A stretch of 64,000 nt of DNA from Lingula anatina (taxonomy: Eukaryota; Brachiopoda; Lingulata; Lingulida; Lingulidae): assembly GCF_001039355.2 (NCBI RefSeq), contig NW_019775624.1:434692-498691 (forward strand), in the 5' to 3' direction. The notes below the pieces were generated by a model. It ran no database searches, was not told where the DNA came from, and was given only the letters and a program-made list of their open reading frames with translations. A program made the translations under genes and the position numbers. Each line of letters starts with the position of its first letter. Position 1 is the stretch's first letter. Below are positions 49,219 to 60,257 of this stretch, in pieces.

Positions 49219-50255
49219 ATCTAACTCGAAGAAACTACACTTGAGAACAGACATGGCACATGAAGGTGTGCCAGTTGAAAACAGATTGTGACACTTGGAG
49301 ATATTTCCTCAAAAACAGAATTAAAGGACTAAAAGAGACTTTCAAAGTTGTACATGCATGTTCACAGGTCAATGATAAATAATCCAAATGAAATTAACAA
49401 TTTATTTTTTTCCTTTCTTTTTTCACGTTGATAAAAATTGTTAGAATAGATTAAAAATATTTAAAGAAATGTGACGATATCTTATTTTCTAAAGTAACTA
49501 TGTAATACCTTTTAATTTTGCAGTTTGAATTGATTTTGTTATAAAATTTCCTGGTCACAATGGCTAAGTTTGCTATTTTCTTTTATCAGTTCCTAGTAGT
49601 AAGCATATCATTCTTTTCAGTTCCAAACATTTTTATTGCAAATTTCAAAAGGTGAAAAATAAATTGATTCTAGAAAGCATTTTGTTGCTCTTTTATTCAT
49701 TCTAATGGTCTGAATGATATTTTTAACTTTTATCCTGCTAACAAAGTATATTTCTATATAATCACAGCATTGTCACACTAAAGATTTTAAATGATTTAAT
49801 AAATCAATTAAAATATAAATGACCTTGATAGCCTGTCCCCTTTCCTAAAGCAATGTTGATATGAATATTGGAAGTCATGAACTTATACACATCTGCAAGG
49901 GTTCTCAGGCTTGTAACTTTGATATCTATGAGGCTCATGATGCCCTCCAGGAGCAAGTTAAGGAAACATTTTAACTTGGGAGCTTACATTTTTGTCTATT
50001 CATGTTTTGTCTGAACATGTTTAAAACACTCCATTCCTCATGACAATAATGATTTGCAAAGTGACAATGAATATATTATAAGACATGACAAGTTTTCATA
50101 CATTCAATGATGGATGAAAAATACTACCAGGCTTCCCTACCTTTCCTTTTTGAGCCCCTGTTCCAGCCTCCTTACATGTTTGGCTCTGTAATTAACTGTT
50201 GTCACTGTAATTGTCACTGTCAAACTGCTTTCATTAGCAACACCAGCAACTCATC
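49219..50255. other. Intergenic region between genes I and J
   Basis: Gene I 3' UTR and gene J upstream region. No exon, RNA gene or mobile element is recognised. Confidence 0.6.
49658..49663 (+). promoter_or_regulatory. Candidate polyadenylation signal, gene I
   Basis: First AATAAA after the gene I stop, 440 bases downstream. Confidence 0.5.
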
Positions 50256-51107
50256 ATGCACTGGATCACTCTGGCTCTATTGTTTCTCTCAGGTGAGTTC
50301 TATAGTTTTATGATTACTTTTCAGCAATATGCCCCAAATGTATGCACTTGTGCTGTTATTGTCATATTCAGCTTTTTCGACTTCCCATGTCAGGTTCTCT
50401 ATTTCAGTTATTGTTGGTAATGATTAGTTTACAACATAGCAAGTATGCTGTAATATGAACAATTTTGCTTGCTCATATTTATTTTTTTTTTCTTTACAGC
50501 CACCTTGGCCCTGTGTAATGAAGAGTATGTAAGTAACAAGACAGTATAGTTATGACTGATGATTTTATAAATGATCCGTCTTATACCTATCAATACACTA
50601 TTGATTAAGATAGTACACTTTACTAATTTTCTTTAATTTATAATAATTTGCCAAAACATATTGCAGGAAGAAAACAGCTATAAACTCTTATTTTTCTTTG
50701 TAACAGCCACGGTTTGGCTGTGCTAAATATGATGAGATTATTCGTGGCTGTGAGAAGATATATCGCCCTGTGTGTGGTACCAATGGAAAGACATATGGAA
50801 ATGAATGTATGTTGTGCCTGGAGATGAAACAACGCCAAGCAATGGGTGAGCACAACTAACACAATAATTGTTATATTTCACCTTTAGTTTGCTTTCACCG
50901 ATTCTGCAAATGTTGCTTTTCAAATCTCCATCAAATCAAGGTTTACTTATAAGTACAATATCAAATGTATATGTATAATAAATATTACTATGAGCTTTTA
51001 CTTTTTAAAAATATAATGGCAATCAGACTTTTTTTAAAATAGATATTTCACCTTCAGGTGAGAATATTATCATTGGAGTGGCAGCAGATAGAAGATGTGA
51101 GGAGTGA
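50256..51107 (+). CDS. Gene J: single-domain classical Kazal inhibitor, SPINK1-like (4 exons)
   Basis: Exons are 50256-50292, 50500-50528, 50707-50845 and 51058-51107; 255 nt, 84 aa. Signal peptide is MHWITLALLFLSATLA. One compact Kazal domain follows the classical pattern: C-x9-C-x7-C-x10-C-x2-C...C, with CEKIYRPVCGTNGKTYGNEC. The C4-x2-C5 spacing is that of pancreatic secretory trypsin inhibitors, not the x6 of its neighbours. P1 is Lys (C-E-K-I), predicting trypsin-like targets. There are seven cysteines; the extra one is directly after the likely signal cleavage (ALC). Its introns differ from A-I: none splits the domain after TY; instead they fall before the domain (phase 0) and between the fifth and sixth Cys (phase 1). 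It closes the cluster at its 3' side. Confidence 0.9.
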
Positions 51108-51171
51108 GCGTCAGACCCTCATCTTTCTTGACATAGTGTATGATAAGCTTATATATCTGTTTGATTTTTGG

Positions 51172-51177
51172 AATAAA
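51172..51177 (+). promoter_or_regulatory. Polyadenylation signal AATAAA, gene J
   Basis: AATAAA 65 bases after the gene J stop. Confidence 0.8.
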
Positions 51178-51504
51178 TGAAGCATAACCTAACATTTAAT
51201 TAACACTGTTGTTTCTTGATGTGTTGAGAGGTGCTGCGCTATTCACAGTGTTTTTAGTTCAACAAGCATAATGGTGCTCCAGTCAGAATATTATTCTATT
51301 ATTCAGAATAAGTGTTGGAATACATTTTTTTTAATGGAGTAAGAGCATTTGTTAATTAATAAAAAATTGATAATACCATCTGTCTGATGAGCCAACACAC
51401 ACACACAAACATGCACACGCACACACACACATATACTTCTTTTAACTGTAACTGTCCAAAACTCGAAAAGCAGAAGGGGAGGGTACTGGTCCACTGCTTT
51501 AGAC

Positions 51505-51715
51505 CCCATTTACAGAGATTAGATCGATATACTTTAGATCGACCTAACTCTCTGGGGGTTCACGCTAAATAGCTGTCAGCCGGGCGGACACGAAAGTTAA
51601 TTACCCCCTTACAGCTTGTAGTAGGCGGGACGGACATTTAAGCCGGATTATCTGACAGTAATCTAGTGAGACTCCCCGCGGGGATAGATCGATCTAAAAG
51701 CTCTGGGAATACAGC
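51505..51715. mobile_element. GC-rich MITE-like element with imperfect inverted ends
   Basis: Left end CATTTACAGAG-ATTAGATCGAT and right end ATCGATCTAAAAGCTCTGGGAATAC are imperfect inverted repeats around about 170 bases of GC-rich DNA (gtcagccgggcggacacg), unlike the AT-rich surroundings. A truncated relative lies at 21133-21201. No reading frame; the superfamily was not determined. Confidence 0.55.
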
Positions 51716-53006
51716 CTTAGATTCAAGTAATTATGTACTTAAATAAGGCATTAACATATTATATTAAGCTTGAAGTTGATCATCTTTGACTGCTTTTACT
51801 CTTGCCCTAGGGTATTGTTACCGGTACTTCATGCCAACAAGATTCAAGGACATTGTGCCAATCATAAAATTTGGGAGCAAAGGGCCGTACAACTGCTTAA
51901 TCTTTTCTTTTCAATTAAAAAAGTCTAGGGAATGAAATAAAGACATTTCAAAGGTAGGTGTATTAGTACATTAAAAAAAACCCACATAACTGAAAATGAT
52001 TTGTGATATCACTGGAAACTCATTTTGTCAGCAAAGTAAAATCAGACTATGTGGTTTTGAAAGCCATCAAATTAAAAAAGAGGAAATAAGAGAGAAATGT
52101 ATGATTTTTCTTTCTTTCTTTTTAAATTTTTTATACTGGTATTTTACTTATTTTTGTTCTCACATTCACCTGTGTCACAGGCCATTATTCACTCAGTCCA
52201 TTCACCTGGCATATTTCACATAAACCCAATTTTAATCAAGGCACCATACTTTCTATTTATATATATTTTTACACATTTGCTTTATTCATAATTAAATGTC
52301 AACGATATTGACTTTAATACAATTTTAAACAAAGGGCCAACAGGAAAACCCATAACCTTTTAGCAATAACAATTGCTTTACACTTAATTTTTCATACATT
52401 GATTGATTTCCATATATATATGTTCACTTTTTAAAAGTGAAGGTGCAACTAGACTAACAACATAAAGTGACAAATACATAAACCTGTATAAATGTTAACA
52501 AAAATACAAATGCTAAAGCTGACATGGTTTAACTCAAAATATTTTTACAGCTAAATCATAATAATACAATTGACTTAATTTAGGATTGCCTGAAAGTGGC
52601 AATGGTCAGAGTATTCATTTGGTAAAAAAGCAATTGAGCAAGTTGATTAATTAAATCAATAATGATTATCACACCTGATATATACAAGAATGATAGTACA
52701 GTGAAAAGACTTTGAAATTCTTTATATGATTTATGGGAACATACAAAAATGACACCCATCAAAGTACAGAAAAATACTGATATTGGTTATATGAACATAA
52801 AAATCAATCTTTAGCAACTAAATATAGACTAATTCTCATTATTTAAACTCACCAAATAAAAAAAGCATACTATTTTAATGAAAATATTGACTGTTCCAGT
52901 TTCTAAAGAGAGACACAGAAAAAAATATACATTTTCAACTAAACTGGGCAGTAGATATTATTATTTACAGCAATCACAGCAGTCTGAAAGGCTTTAATAA
53001 ACCTGA
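51716..53006. other. Intergenic region
   Basis: AT-rich sequence without supported exons. It separates the Kazal cluster from the minus-strand gene region. Confidence 0.6.
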
Positions 53007-53254
53007 TCATTTGAAATATTTCCTCAAAGTTCTAACTGGAGTCTTTGGGGTTCTTGGGACACTGATAGTTTTTGGATTGAATAGTTGCATAAATGCTTCA
53101 GAATTGCTAGTTGCCATATTATGATCTTGATGATGTAATTCACGGCTGATACTCCGCCATGTCGATCCAAGAATTGGACCTTCACGGCTATGGTCGTATG
53201 CACGTTTTTCATACCAACTTGTCTTTTCACTGCGAGAGTCTGGCAGTTTCCTTA
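53007..53254 (-). CDS. Candidate minus-strand terminal exon, unknown protein
   Basis: An open frame of about 82 codons ending LRKYFK-stop, with coding-like composition (KLPDSRSEKTSWYEKRAYDH, then a hydrophilic Ser/Thr/Pro C-terminus). A possible but weak acceptor (tttaag|g) is at 53254, and it would be read in phase 2, compatible with exon 2 of the gene at 55076-56941. I do not recognise the family. It could be an alternative last exon of that gene or a separate gene. Confidence 0.4.
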
Positions 53255-53558
53255 AATTCAAAATCAAGCTTGATGGAGATTTATTTCTTTAGAAATCACA
53301 CTATGAAAAGAGCACCTAAAAATGGTTGTAGATTGTGCCTGAAGCTCAGCCAATATACACATGACAAATTGTAATTCCAAGTAAGAAAGTTTGCAAAAAG
53401 TGTCTGAAATTCAAGTTAATAAATATAATTTTTCTTATAAGATACATTTTATAAGTTCACAGCTGAATGATATTGAAGTTTCTTCTATTGACACAGCACT
53501 ACACTATCAAGCAAGGCAAAGGAACTGCTGTCGGTGGAAGTTTAGTTGAAAGTTTTAG

Positions 53559-53560
<2 letters not shown>

Positions 53561-53600
<40 letters not shown>
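53561..53600. repeat. (AT)n microsatellite
   Basis: About 20 AT units between the candidate minus-strand exons. Confidence 0.95.
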
Positions 53601-53605
<5 letters not shown>

Positions 53606-54073
53606 GAACAAACAGTTATTTGTAGCTTATCACACAATGAAAATATGCATACCATTAAATTCAATACAGGCAATTGAGGTAATCCAACTGTGAACCAGCC
53701 TATCGTATCTAACCTTGCCCAGTCAAGTTTTGAGCAATATTATTACTTTTGAGAACTTGTTCTGATATTATGCTGATCTATATGTATATCATTGGCCCTC
53801 ATTTTTAATACTTATAAATTTATCTGATGAATACTTTAACATATGATAAAAAATGAGCAATTTTGACATAATATCATCAATAAATAGTAATAAATATGGA
53901 AGTATTTTCCCTATTTTTTCATCACATTGAGTGAAAAAGTACACTTTATAGATTTCTTCACTTCATGTCCATGAAAGTGTATTTGAATGTTTTCCAAATT
54001 TAAAAAAAAAAAAAAAAACGATGACTTTTTCCAGGGAATAAGACAAAAGGGTCTTATTCAAAGTTTGTCCATT

Positions 54074-54257
54074 TCATACTTTGAAATGGGGTCTTCTTGG
54101 AGGAAGTTCAGAAGTATCTTTTCGAAAATTTTGTTCCTCTGGGTGCATAAGTAAGTAAACTCTGTCTGGAGGGTTATTATCAACATGGCGGTGTTTGATG
54201 ACACTCAATTCTCCTGATGGAACATAGCACAAATCGCCTGCTGTTATCCTTGTTCCC
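54074..54257 (-). CDS. Candidate minus-strand terminal exon, unknown protein
   Basis: An open frame behind a reasonable acceptor (ctgattgtag|gggaac) encodes about 60 residues (GTRITAGDLCYVPSGE, DNNPPDRVYLLMHPEEQ) and stops at 54074. The entry phase (one base completes the codon) fits exon 2 of the gene at 55965-56044, so it may be an alternative 3' exon. The downstream AATAAA at 55058 argues that the main transcript ends before it. Family unknown. Confidence 0.45.
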
Positions 54258-55057
54258 CTACAATCAGAGTACAAAACCAACAGTGATCACCAAATCAATG
54301 CCACACAAAACTTTTTTTAACTTTAAATTTGTTCAGGTCAGTAAAAATAAGTCATGGGATTTTGTCATTTATGAACACAATATATATTTTAGTATTCATC
54401 TGACGGTAAACTGAAGATTGATATGCATTTGATGCATTTTGAACTTAAACTACATTTAATGGTTTGAAATATAAATAAATCTGCAGCTAACTGGAACAGC
54501 CAATAGTAACACACAACCCACACAATAACTGATGTCATGTAGTAGAGATTTTATAATGCAATGCATCTCCCAAACCAACTTTAATTTAAAACTTAAAAAC
54601 ATTGCCATGCAAAAATATTTCATAACAAGAATCACATCACATTCAATTACTTCAGCTTCAGATGCAAACATAAATGAAAAAAAAAAAAGAATTGAAACAA
54701 AAAAATTCAACTGTCTCATTTTCATACGAAAAATATTGCCTCACAACTTCAATTGAGCTTGATACTAAAACATTTTTGTTTTTACTGTTTTTGTAAGTTG
54801 AGCACTTTTGCCATTGCTTTATAAATGGTAAGGGAAAAAATTCAAAGAAAAACTTGAGCAAATTATCAAAATATTATAAAAATGAAAATTCAATTCAATG
54901 TCTTAAGTAACCCTTGCATTTCATAAAGCTTCACGTGCACTGAACAAAATTTAACTCACTCCTAATCATGAGTGAGTTATACGATTATTATGCTTCATAT
55001 TATGCATTATTTGATTTTGATTAATTAAGAATCTTTAAACTGACTGTTAAAGGTTGT

Positions 55058-55063
55058 TTTATT
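55058..55063 (-). promoter_or_regulatory. Polyadenylation signal on minus strand (TTTATT on +)
   Basis: AATAAA on the minus strand begins 13 bases after the stop codon at 55076, supporting exon 55076-55409 as a terminal exon. Confidence 0.6.
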
Positions 55064-55075
55064 GAAGCCATGCAT

Positions 55076-56941
55076 TTAAGTTTCAGTAACAGGAGATTTA
55101 ACTTTTTCTGTTTGGCTTGGAGTTTTATTTCCTTTTTCTGTTGCACTTTGTTGAGTTTCTTGAGCTTCTGATTTGGGCGATGCAGGTACAGGATGGTTTA
55201 TCCCATCAACTTGTACATGAGCATGATACTTTGACATTTGCACATTCATCCTTCTATCTGTTCTGGTTTCTTCGCATGTATAAGAGCTGTTGTCAGTTTC
55301 AGGGTACATGACTTTATAGATTACATCAACATGAGGATATTCAACATCCTTAGCTCGATAACGATTTTTGAAACCATCTTGTGTCAGTCTAAAACGATCC
55401 AAATCCTGGCTGTAATTAGAAGGTAACTATTTAACTCGTTACTCTTTTAATCAGGACCTGTTTGTTTAAATTGATCAAAGAAAGATTTTGTCAATTTATT
55501 TATAGGTAAATATGGAACACAGTGAATGACCTCAAATGCTCTACCTGAGTACCATTCGTCAAGTATGATGGAGTATAACAGTTAGACATGAGAGCAACTA
55601 GAAGCAAATGTCAATGATTTAACTTGGAATAGTTAGTAAATCAACAGCAACCTTGTCATAGAATAATATATCTCATAAGAGAAGAAGGAAAAAATATTTC
55701 TCTGTTAATATTTTATGGCAAAAATACATAAATAATATCTAAACACCAATCGAAAATGTAATTGAATACAGGATAATCTTTAACATGATGATTAACAATT
55801 TATCTTTTATGCATTGATCTTTTTTTTAATAAAAAAAAGATTATTAAAATATTTGGCTTCAGGAGCTAATCAAATAATTTTTCTTGGGGAGAAAAAAATG
55901 GCAATAAAGTCAACAATAACAAAGGAACAGATTTTTTAAAAAGTAAAGAAAACTGTTAAAATACCTGTAATCATTGTACCTTGCAGCTACTTGCTCTCTT
56001 TTACCACTTTTGGTTCCAACAGAGTTTGTGAATTCTTCACCAAACTGAAATAAAAGTTTTTAAAATGATATCCAACTTCTGTAGATACTGTCAGTTATAT
56101 TACTGCAGTAAGGACAGTTAAAAAATATCTCACTATTACTTGGATTATTTTAAACATAAAACTAATCATGCACTGGTCAGTGTTGTAAACAATGTGCTGT
56201 AAATAATTAAACTATTATTTTATGTTGTAAGCATGCAGAATACCTTCTTTGCGATTTTAGCTTTAATTCAGTTTACGCATAGTTTACAGAAGTCATTTTA
56301 AGAAACTGTATCATCAGGGGCAATTGTAAGTGCATATACTTCTACTGTAAATAGTAAGAGAGTAACAAAATAACATTTCATTTTAATGCCTTGTAATTAG
56401 ATGGGCTTGCTTTTAAGTTTAATTTATAACTAGTGGTGCCAGGAATAATGCCTAGAATTAGCACACATTGAAACTGTCACTATTGTCGGTGTAAGTAACG
56501 TTTTCCGTCAGGGATTTAAGCATATGGCTAGCGTTGAATTTGTTTTCAATAAAAATTGACATGAAATACATTATTTCATGTTTAAAAAGTGTTCATTACC
56601 TGAATATCAGTGGCTCTCGCTGCTTCCCTTTTCCTTTCTATTACTCGAGCTTTCCTCAAAACTTCTTGATGATATGCAAAGTCACCCATAGCTTTCGTTA
56701 TTGGCTGACAGTCATAGAAGATTTGTGTTACTTGCTTATGTGGAGAGAGACGGTAAATAATTTGTAATGCAGCGAGTCTTCTCCGCTCTGCCTGGGTATC
56801 ACCACGGCGTGGTGTAACCAATGGTGATATACACATGCGCACGCGCAAATTACACTGACCTTCACGGACCTCAAAGTTTCCAAGAGGAGAATGCTCCGTA
56901 GTATGAAACGACATCATCGGCTTTACATCATCAGTTTGCAT
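55076..56941 (-). CDS. Uncharacterised three-exon gene, 251 aa
   Basis: Minus-strand exons are 56941-56600 (114 codons, phase 0 out), 56044-55965 (phase 2 out) and 55409-55076 including the stop; 756 nt. Splice sites are cag|gtaatg, tttcag|ttt, cag|gtattt and ttacag|cca. The N-terminus is MQTDDVKPMMSFHTTEHSPL. The middle is rich in Arg, Gln and Glu (AERRRLAALQIIYRL, RKARVIERKREAARATDIQ) and probably helical. The C-terminus is a low-complexity Ser/Glu/Lys tail (KTPSQTEKVKSPVTET). There is no signal peptide or membrane segment, so it is probably cytoplasmic. I do not recognise the family; the basic helical layout would suit a cytoskeletal or ciliary protein, but that is a guess. It is unrelated to the Kazal cluster. 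Confidence 0.75.
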
Positions 56942-57441
56942 CGTCTACATGTGAATAAACTTGCATAAATTTGACATGTCCATTCTCTTTCAAATGGAAT
57001 CCTTTATCCATCCCTCTCTACACGTGGATTCGACCTTTGATAAAATTTATTAAGGTTTATTGTAGCTTAACATGTAAAATGATTGGCCTTGGACAGTCAG
57101 TAACAGAAACCATTTTCCAGTAAGCTCCGATTGAAATATCAAAATAAGGTTACTAGTACGATCCATAAAAATGTTTAAGGCCATAAGGGGTTTAATTATT
57201 TTAAGGTGTGTGGAAAGTTTTTTAACAAGCTGTGGATGACAAAAATAAGCATTTTCGGGATTTTCAAACCTATCGGTATGAAGTGTAGGCCTACATTTTA
57301 ATCACAATAAAAAATATACCGGTATATCGACTCGTCAAAAGTGAAAATATTTCTACTCTTTTCCAATGTCCATGCATAGTTTTCCCCATAAACGGTTAAA
57401 ATAAATGCGAGAACAGGCAACATCAACAGGGTTCCAAACGC

Positions 57442-57504
57442 GTGCCAAATATCAATTAATCTACTTGGTACACTTGTGCCAAATATCAATTAATCTACTT
57501 GGTA
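57442..57504. repeat. Short tandem duplication
   Basis: Two identical copies of a 29-base unit (gtgccaaatatcaattaatc and on to ggta) separated by 'cactt'. Confidence 0.9.
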
Positions 57505-57653
57505 GACCGACACACGCCTGTAAATTACAGATACTATCTGACCGACTGCAGTGTGGTCTACATTAGAATTTGTCATGAAACAAATTTACTTTAGTGACCT
57601 TAACAACTAACTGACAGTAAAAAATATTTGAAACCCCGTCAAATAATCACTAG

Positions 57654-57716
57654 CAGTGGCTGATTTAGGGGTGTGTCAGGGGACCCTCTCTTCAGATAAT
57701 CCTGGATCCGCCCCTG
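57654..57716. mobile_element. MITE copy 1, 63 bp
   Basis: Starts CAGTGGCTGATTTAG and ends CTGGATCCGCCCCTG, imperfect inverted ends. Flanks ACTAG and GCTAG suggest a 5-bp target duplication with one change. Confidence 0.7.
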
Positions 57717-57930
57717 GCTAGTAGTAGTGAAGTGTTCTATATTTGGTTACAAAATAACAAACTTTTTAGGGAAAAAAAAGGCAGACTAATTTTGAAGAAT
57801 GGAGCCATTCCGTTAACCATTGGCAAATTTAGGAAAATTGTCGTTTACCAGGAAAGCCTTTTTTTTACAAAAACGAACAGTTATTATCCCATTAATACCA
57901 GAGCACCCATTCTCGAAAAAGGCCCATTTG

Positions 57931-57961
<31 letters not shown>

Positions 57962-58371
57962 AGAAGGTGAAAAACGAAGTTATAGATAAAGTCGCGCGAA
58001 TTCTAATTTTTCTAAATCTCTTGTGACAAAAAGTGATAAATCTAGGTCTTTTTAAGAAATCAGTGACATTTTTAAAATTCATGCCTTGCTAATACGGGGA
58101 CGAAGTACCAAAGGGTTCGCCTATTTTGGTAATGAAAGTTTTAAAAACAACAACCCTTTTGGATAATATTCGCCAGTTATTCATATTAACAAAAAATTTA
58201 CTGCACTCAAGGGGAATTACGAAAAGTAGACATTTTGTCACACATTTTGTCCTCAACCTCAAGCATATTTTTCACAATACTTTGTAACGAAGCTTTTGCA
58301 AATTTCTTACTGTTATAATGCAATTTTTCCGTGTTTCGTCTAAAACATTTGACTGTGTCCTGTAACCATAT

Positions 58372-58610
58372 CAGTGGCGAAATTAGGGGGTGTCAGGGTG
58401 GCCCTTTCCCCCCCTTCCATTCCGGTAATAAAACGCACAAAGAACGTCTGGCTGAACTATATAGTTCTAAAACGTACCAAATGATACCATTTGCCCTCCA
58501 AAGCGCCCCGAGCCTGACGCCAAGGGGGTGAGGGTTGGCCTTGCAATCCGAGGCCTGTCTTTCCTTAAAAAACCGGACCTCTCCTTCAAAAAATTCTGGA
58601 TCCGCCCCTG
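58372..58610. mobile_element. MITE copy 2, 239 bp
   Basis: Starts CAGTGGCGAAATTAG, ends CTGGATCCGCCCCTG. Flanked on both sides by CATAT, a perfect 5-bp target duplication. Confidence 0.75.
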
Positions 58611-58630
58611 CATATTGCCTTGTTAATAAT

Positions 58631-58798
58631 CAGGGGCGGATCCAGAGATATTTTCTGATAGGCTTCCGAATTATCTTTATTGATCCATCCTCCATTTTTG
58701 ACCGTCTTCCAAGAGAAAAAATTACACACCCATCAAGGTAAACTTGAAAATCTGACCGTCTTCCGGAAGACCCAGAAGACGGCCTAAATCCGCCCCTG
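58631..58798. mobile_element. MITE copy 3, 168 bp
   Basis: Starts CAGGGGCGGATCCAG and ends CTAAATCCGCCCCTG. Flanked by ATAAT on both sides, a 5-bp target duplication. Only 20 bases from copy 2. CAGGGGCGGATC-type ends are widespread in animal genomes; a hAT-like origin is possible but not shown here. Confidence 0.75.
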
Positions 58799-60181
58799 AT
58801 AATGGATGAAACTTAATTGAGGATTTTCAATAGGTAAAATAGTACAAAAAATCACAAAACAATTAAAAAGAAGGACATGCGCCAAAAGACTTAACGAAGG
58901 TTTTTCGATTTCAAAAATCTGGTGACACCATGAACGTAGCCGCAAGTTATTTATTGAGTAATTTGAAATAAACATCTAAGACATTTCCTGAGACGTTAAA
59001 TACCATACTCGCCTCCTGCCAAGTATAAGATTTTCTGATTCATTAAAAATCAACTAAATCGATTGGAGAATGTGAAATGGTGCTGCGAACGACAATAATG
59101 AAGGTTTTAAATTAAGTCCGTTTATGATTTTTTTCTATTTGAGAACAGAAAAAATCAGTAATTGTTATTTTTTTATCTGCTAGACTTATGTTCGTAAAGT
59201 TTCACTTGGACAAAAAATCTTCCGCTCGCTTTATACTTTTAATGAAATTTTTGAAAAATGCTAAATGGACCTATATATTGAGAATGAGTGAGAGGTGGGT
59301 TTCGATCCAGTGTCGTCTGGAACTCTGGGTTTGTGTATTATATGCTTTAGGCCAGCTGATGGATGAAGTTAATTCCGTGAAAATATTCTCTCTAGCGTAC
59401 AGTAGAAAAATTTATAATAAATCAGCCATAGACATATTTGTGAATATCTAGTGCAAAATCAATCTGCCGTCCTGGTAGAAGTCGGGTTTGTTAATAGTGT
59501 AGATATCCAAAATGTGACTAAATATTTTGGTTGATTGCATCGTGAAAGCATCCAATGCTAAAAATAAATACGTCTTCTTCATAAATGTAATTTACCTTTT
59601 TAAGACAACACTTATGTAAAAAATAAGTAATTGACAAAAAAAAAACTGAAAAAAACTTGGTAAAAAAAAAACGAAAATATCTTTATTTTCCCAATATTAG
59701 TACTGTAGTCAAAGATTTTTGGATACCTGCCAAAATTAAAAGCATGTGCTACTGTTTACGATTTGTGTCACATGGGCTGCATGTTTTCATCCACTTCGCC
59801 AATCAGCGCGCGCTGTTATCCAGGGCACGTAAAGAGACAGTTTCAAGGCCCACCTAGGTAGGATGAATTCGCGGGAATTCGTTTCCCGGAGACAGAGGGG
59901 TTGGTTATAACAATTAATCCTTGTTTGTAAATAAATACCGTATGAATGTTAAAACTGGGTTATATATATGGCAAAATATCATTTGATCTCCCACCTAAGG
60001 CGTAATATTTCCCGTCAGCCTCGTTATGGAAATAGGTTAACTATGCAAGGAGATGTTGAAACAGATTATATTTTGAACTTCTTGATTCGTCCATCTTGTG
60101 TGAAATTTGCTAGTTTCCATGCAATATTTCATGCTAATTTGTAGGTGATCGATTCTGACAAGGCTCCAGGAAGCAAGCTAG

Positions 60182-60257
60182 ATGGACAATACGTCCATTA
60201 TAACACAAGTAACCCGCGATGAGGAGCCGCTTAATACTTTTCCTTCACCGGAAAAAG
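60182..60257 (+). CDS. First coding exon of an unidentified gene continuing downstream
   Basis: ATG at 60182 opens 25 codons (MDNTSIITQVTRDEEPLNTF, then PSPEK) followed by a strong donor g|gtaggt, phase 1. It follows the GC-richer, CCAAT-containing stretch at 59790-60180. The acidic DEEPL motif near the N-terminus is typical of cytosolic tails of membrane proteins, but the family cannot be named. No convincing second exon is visible before the window ends. Confidence 0.55.

Larger units (their letters stand above)
56942..60181. other. Region between divergent genes
   Basis: It lies between the minus gene start (56941) and the + exon at 60182. It holds a tandem duplication at 57442, three related MITEs, a poly(A) run (57930-57960) and, from about 59790, a more GC-rich stretch (cgccaatcagcgcgcgctg) that includes a CCAAT box and probably the promoter of the + gene. 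No other exon is supported. Confidence 0.55.

Noticed and set aside
54456-54861. Phe/Leu-rich minus-strand frames
   Set aside because: Composition follows A/T-rich DNA; no splice sites or homology.
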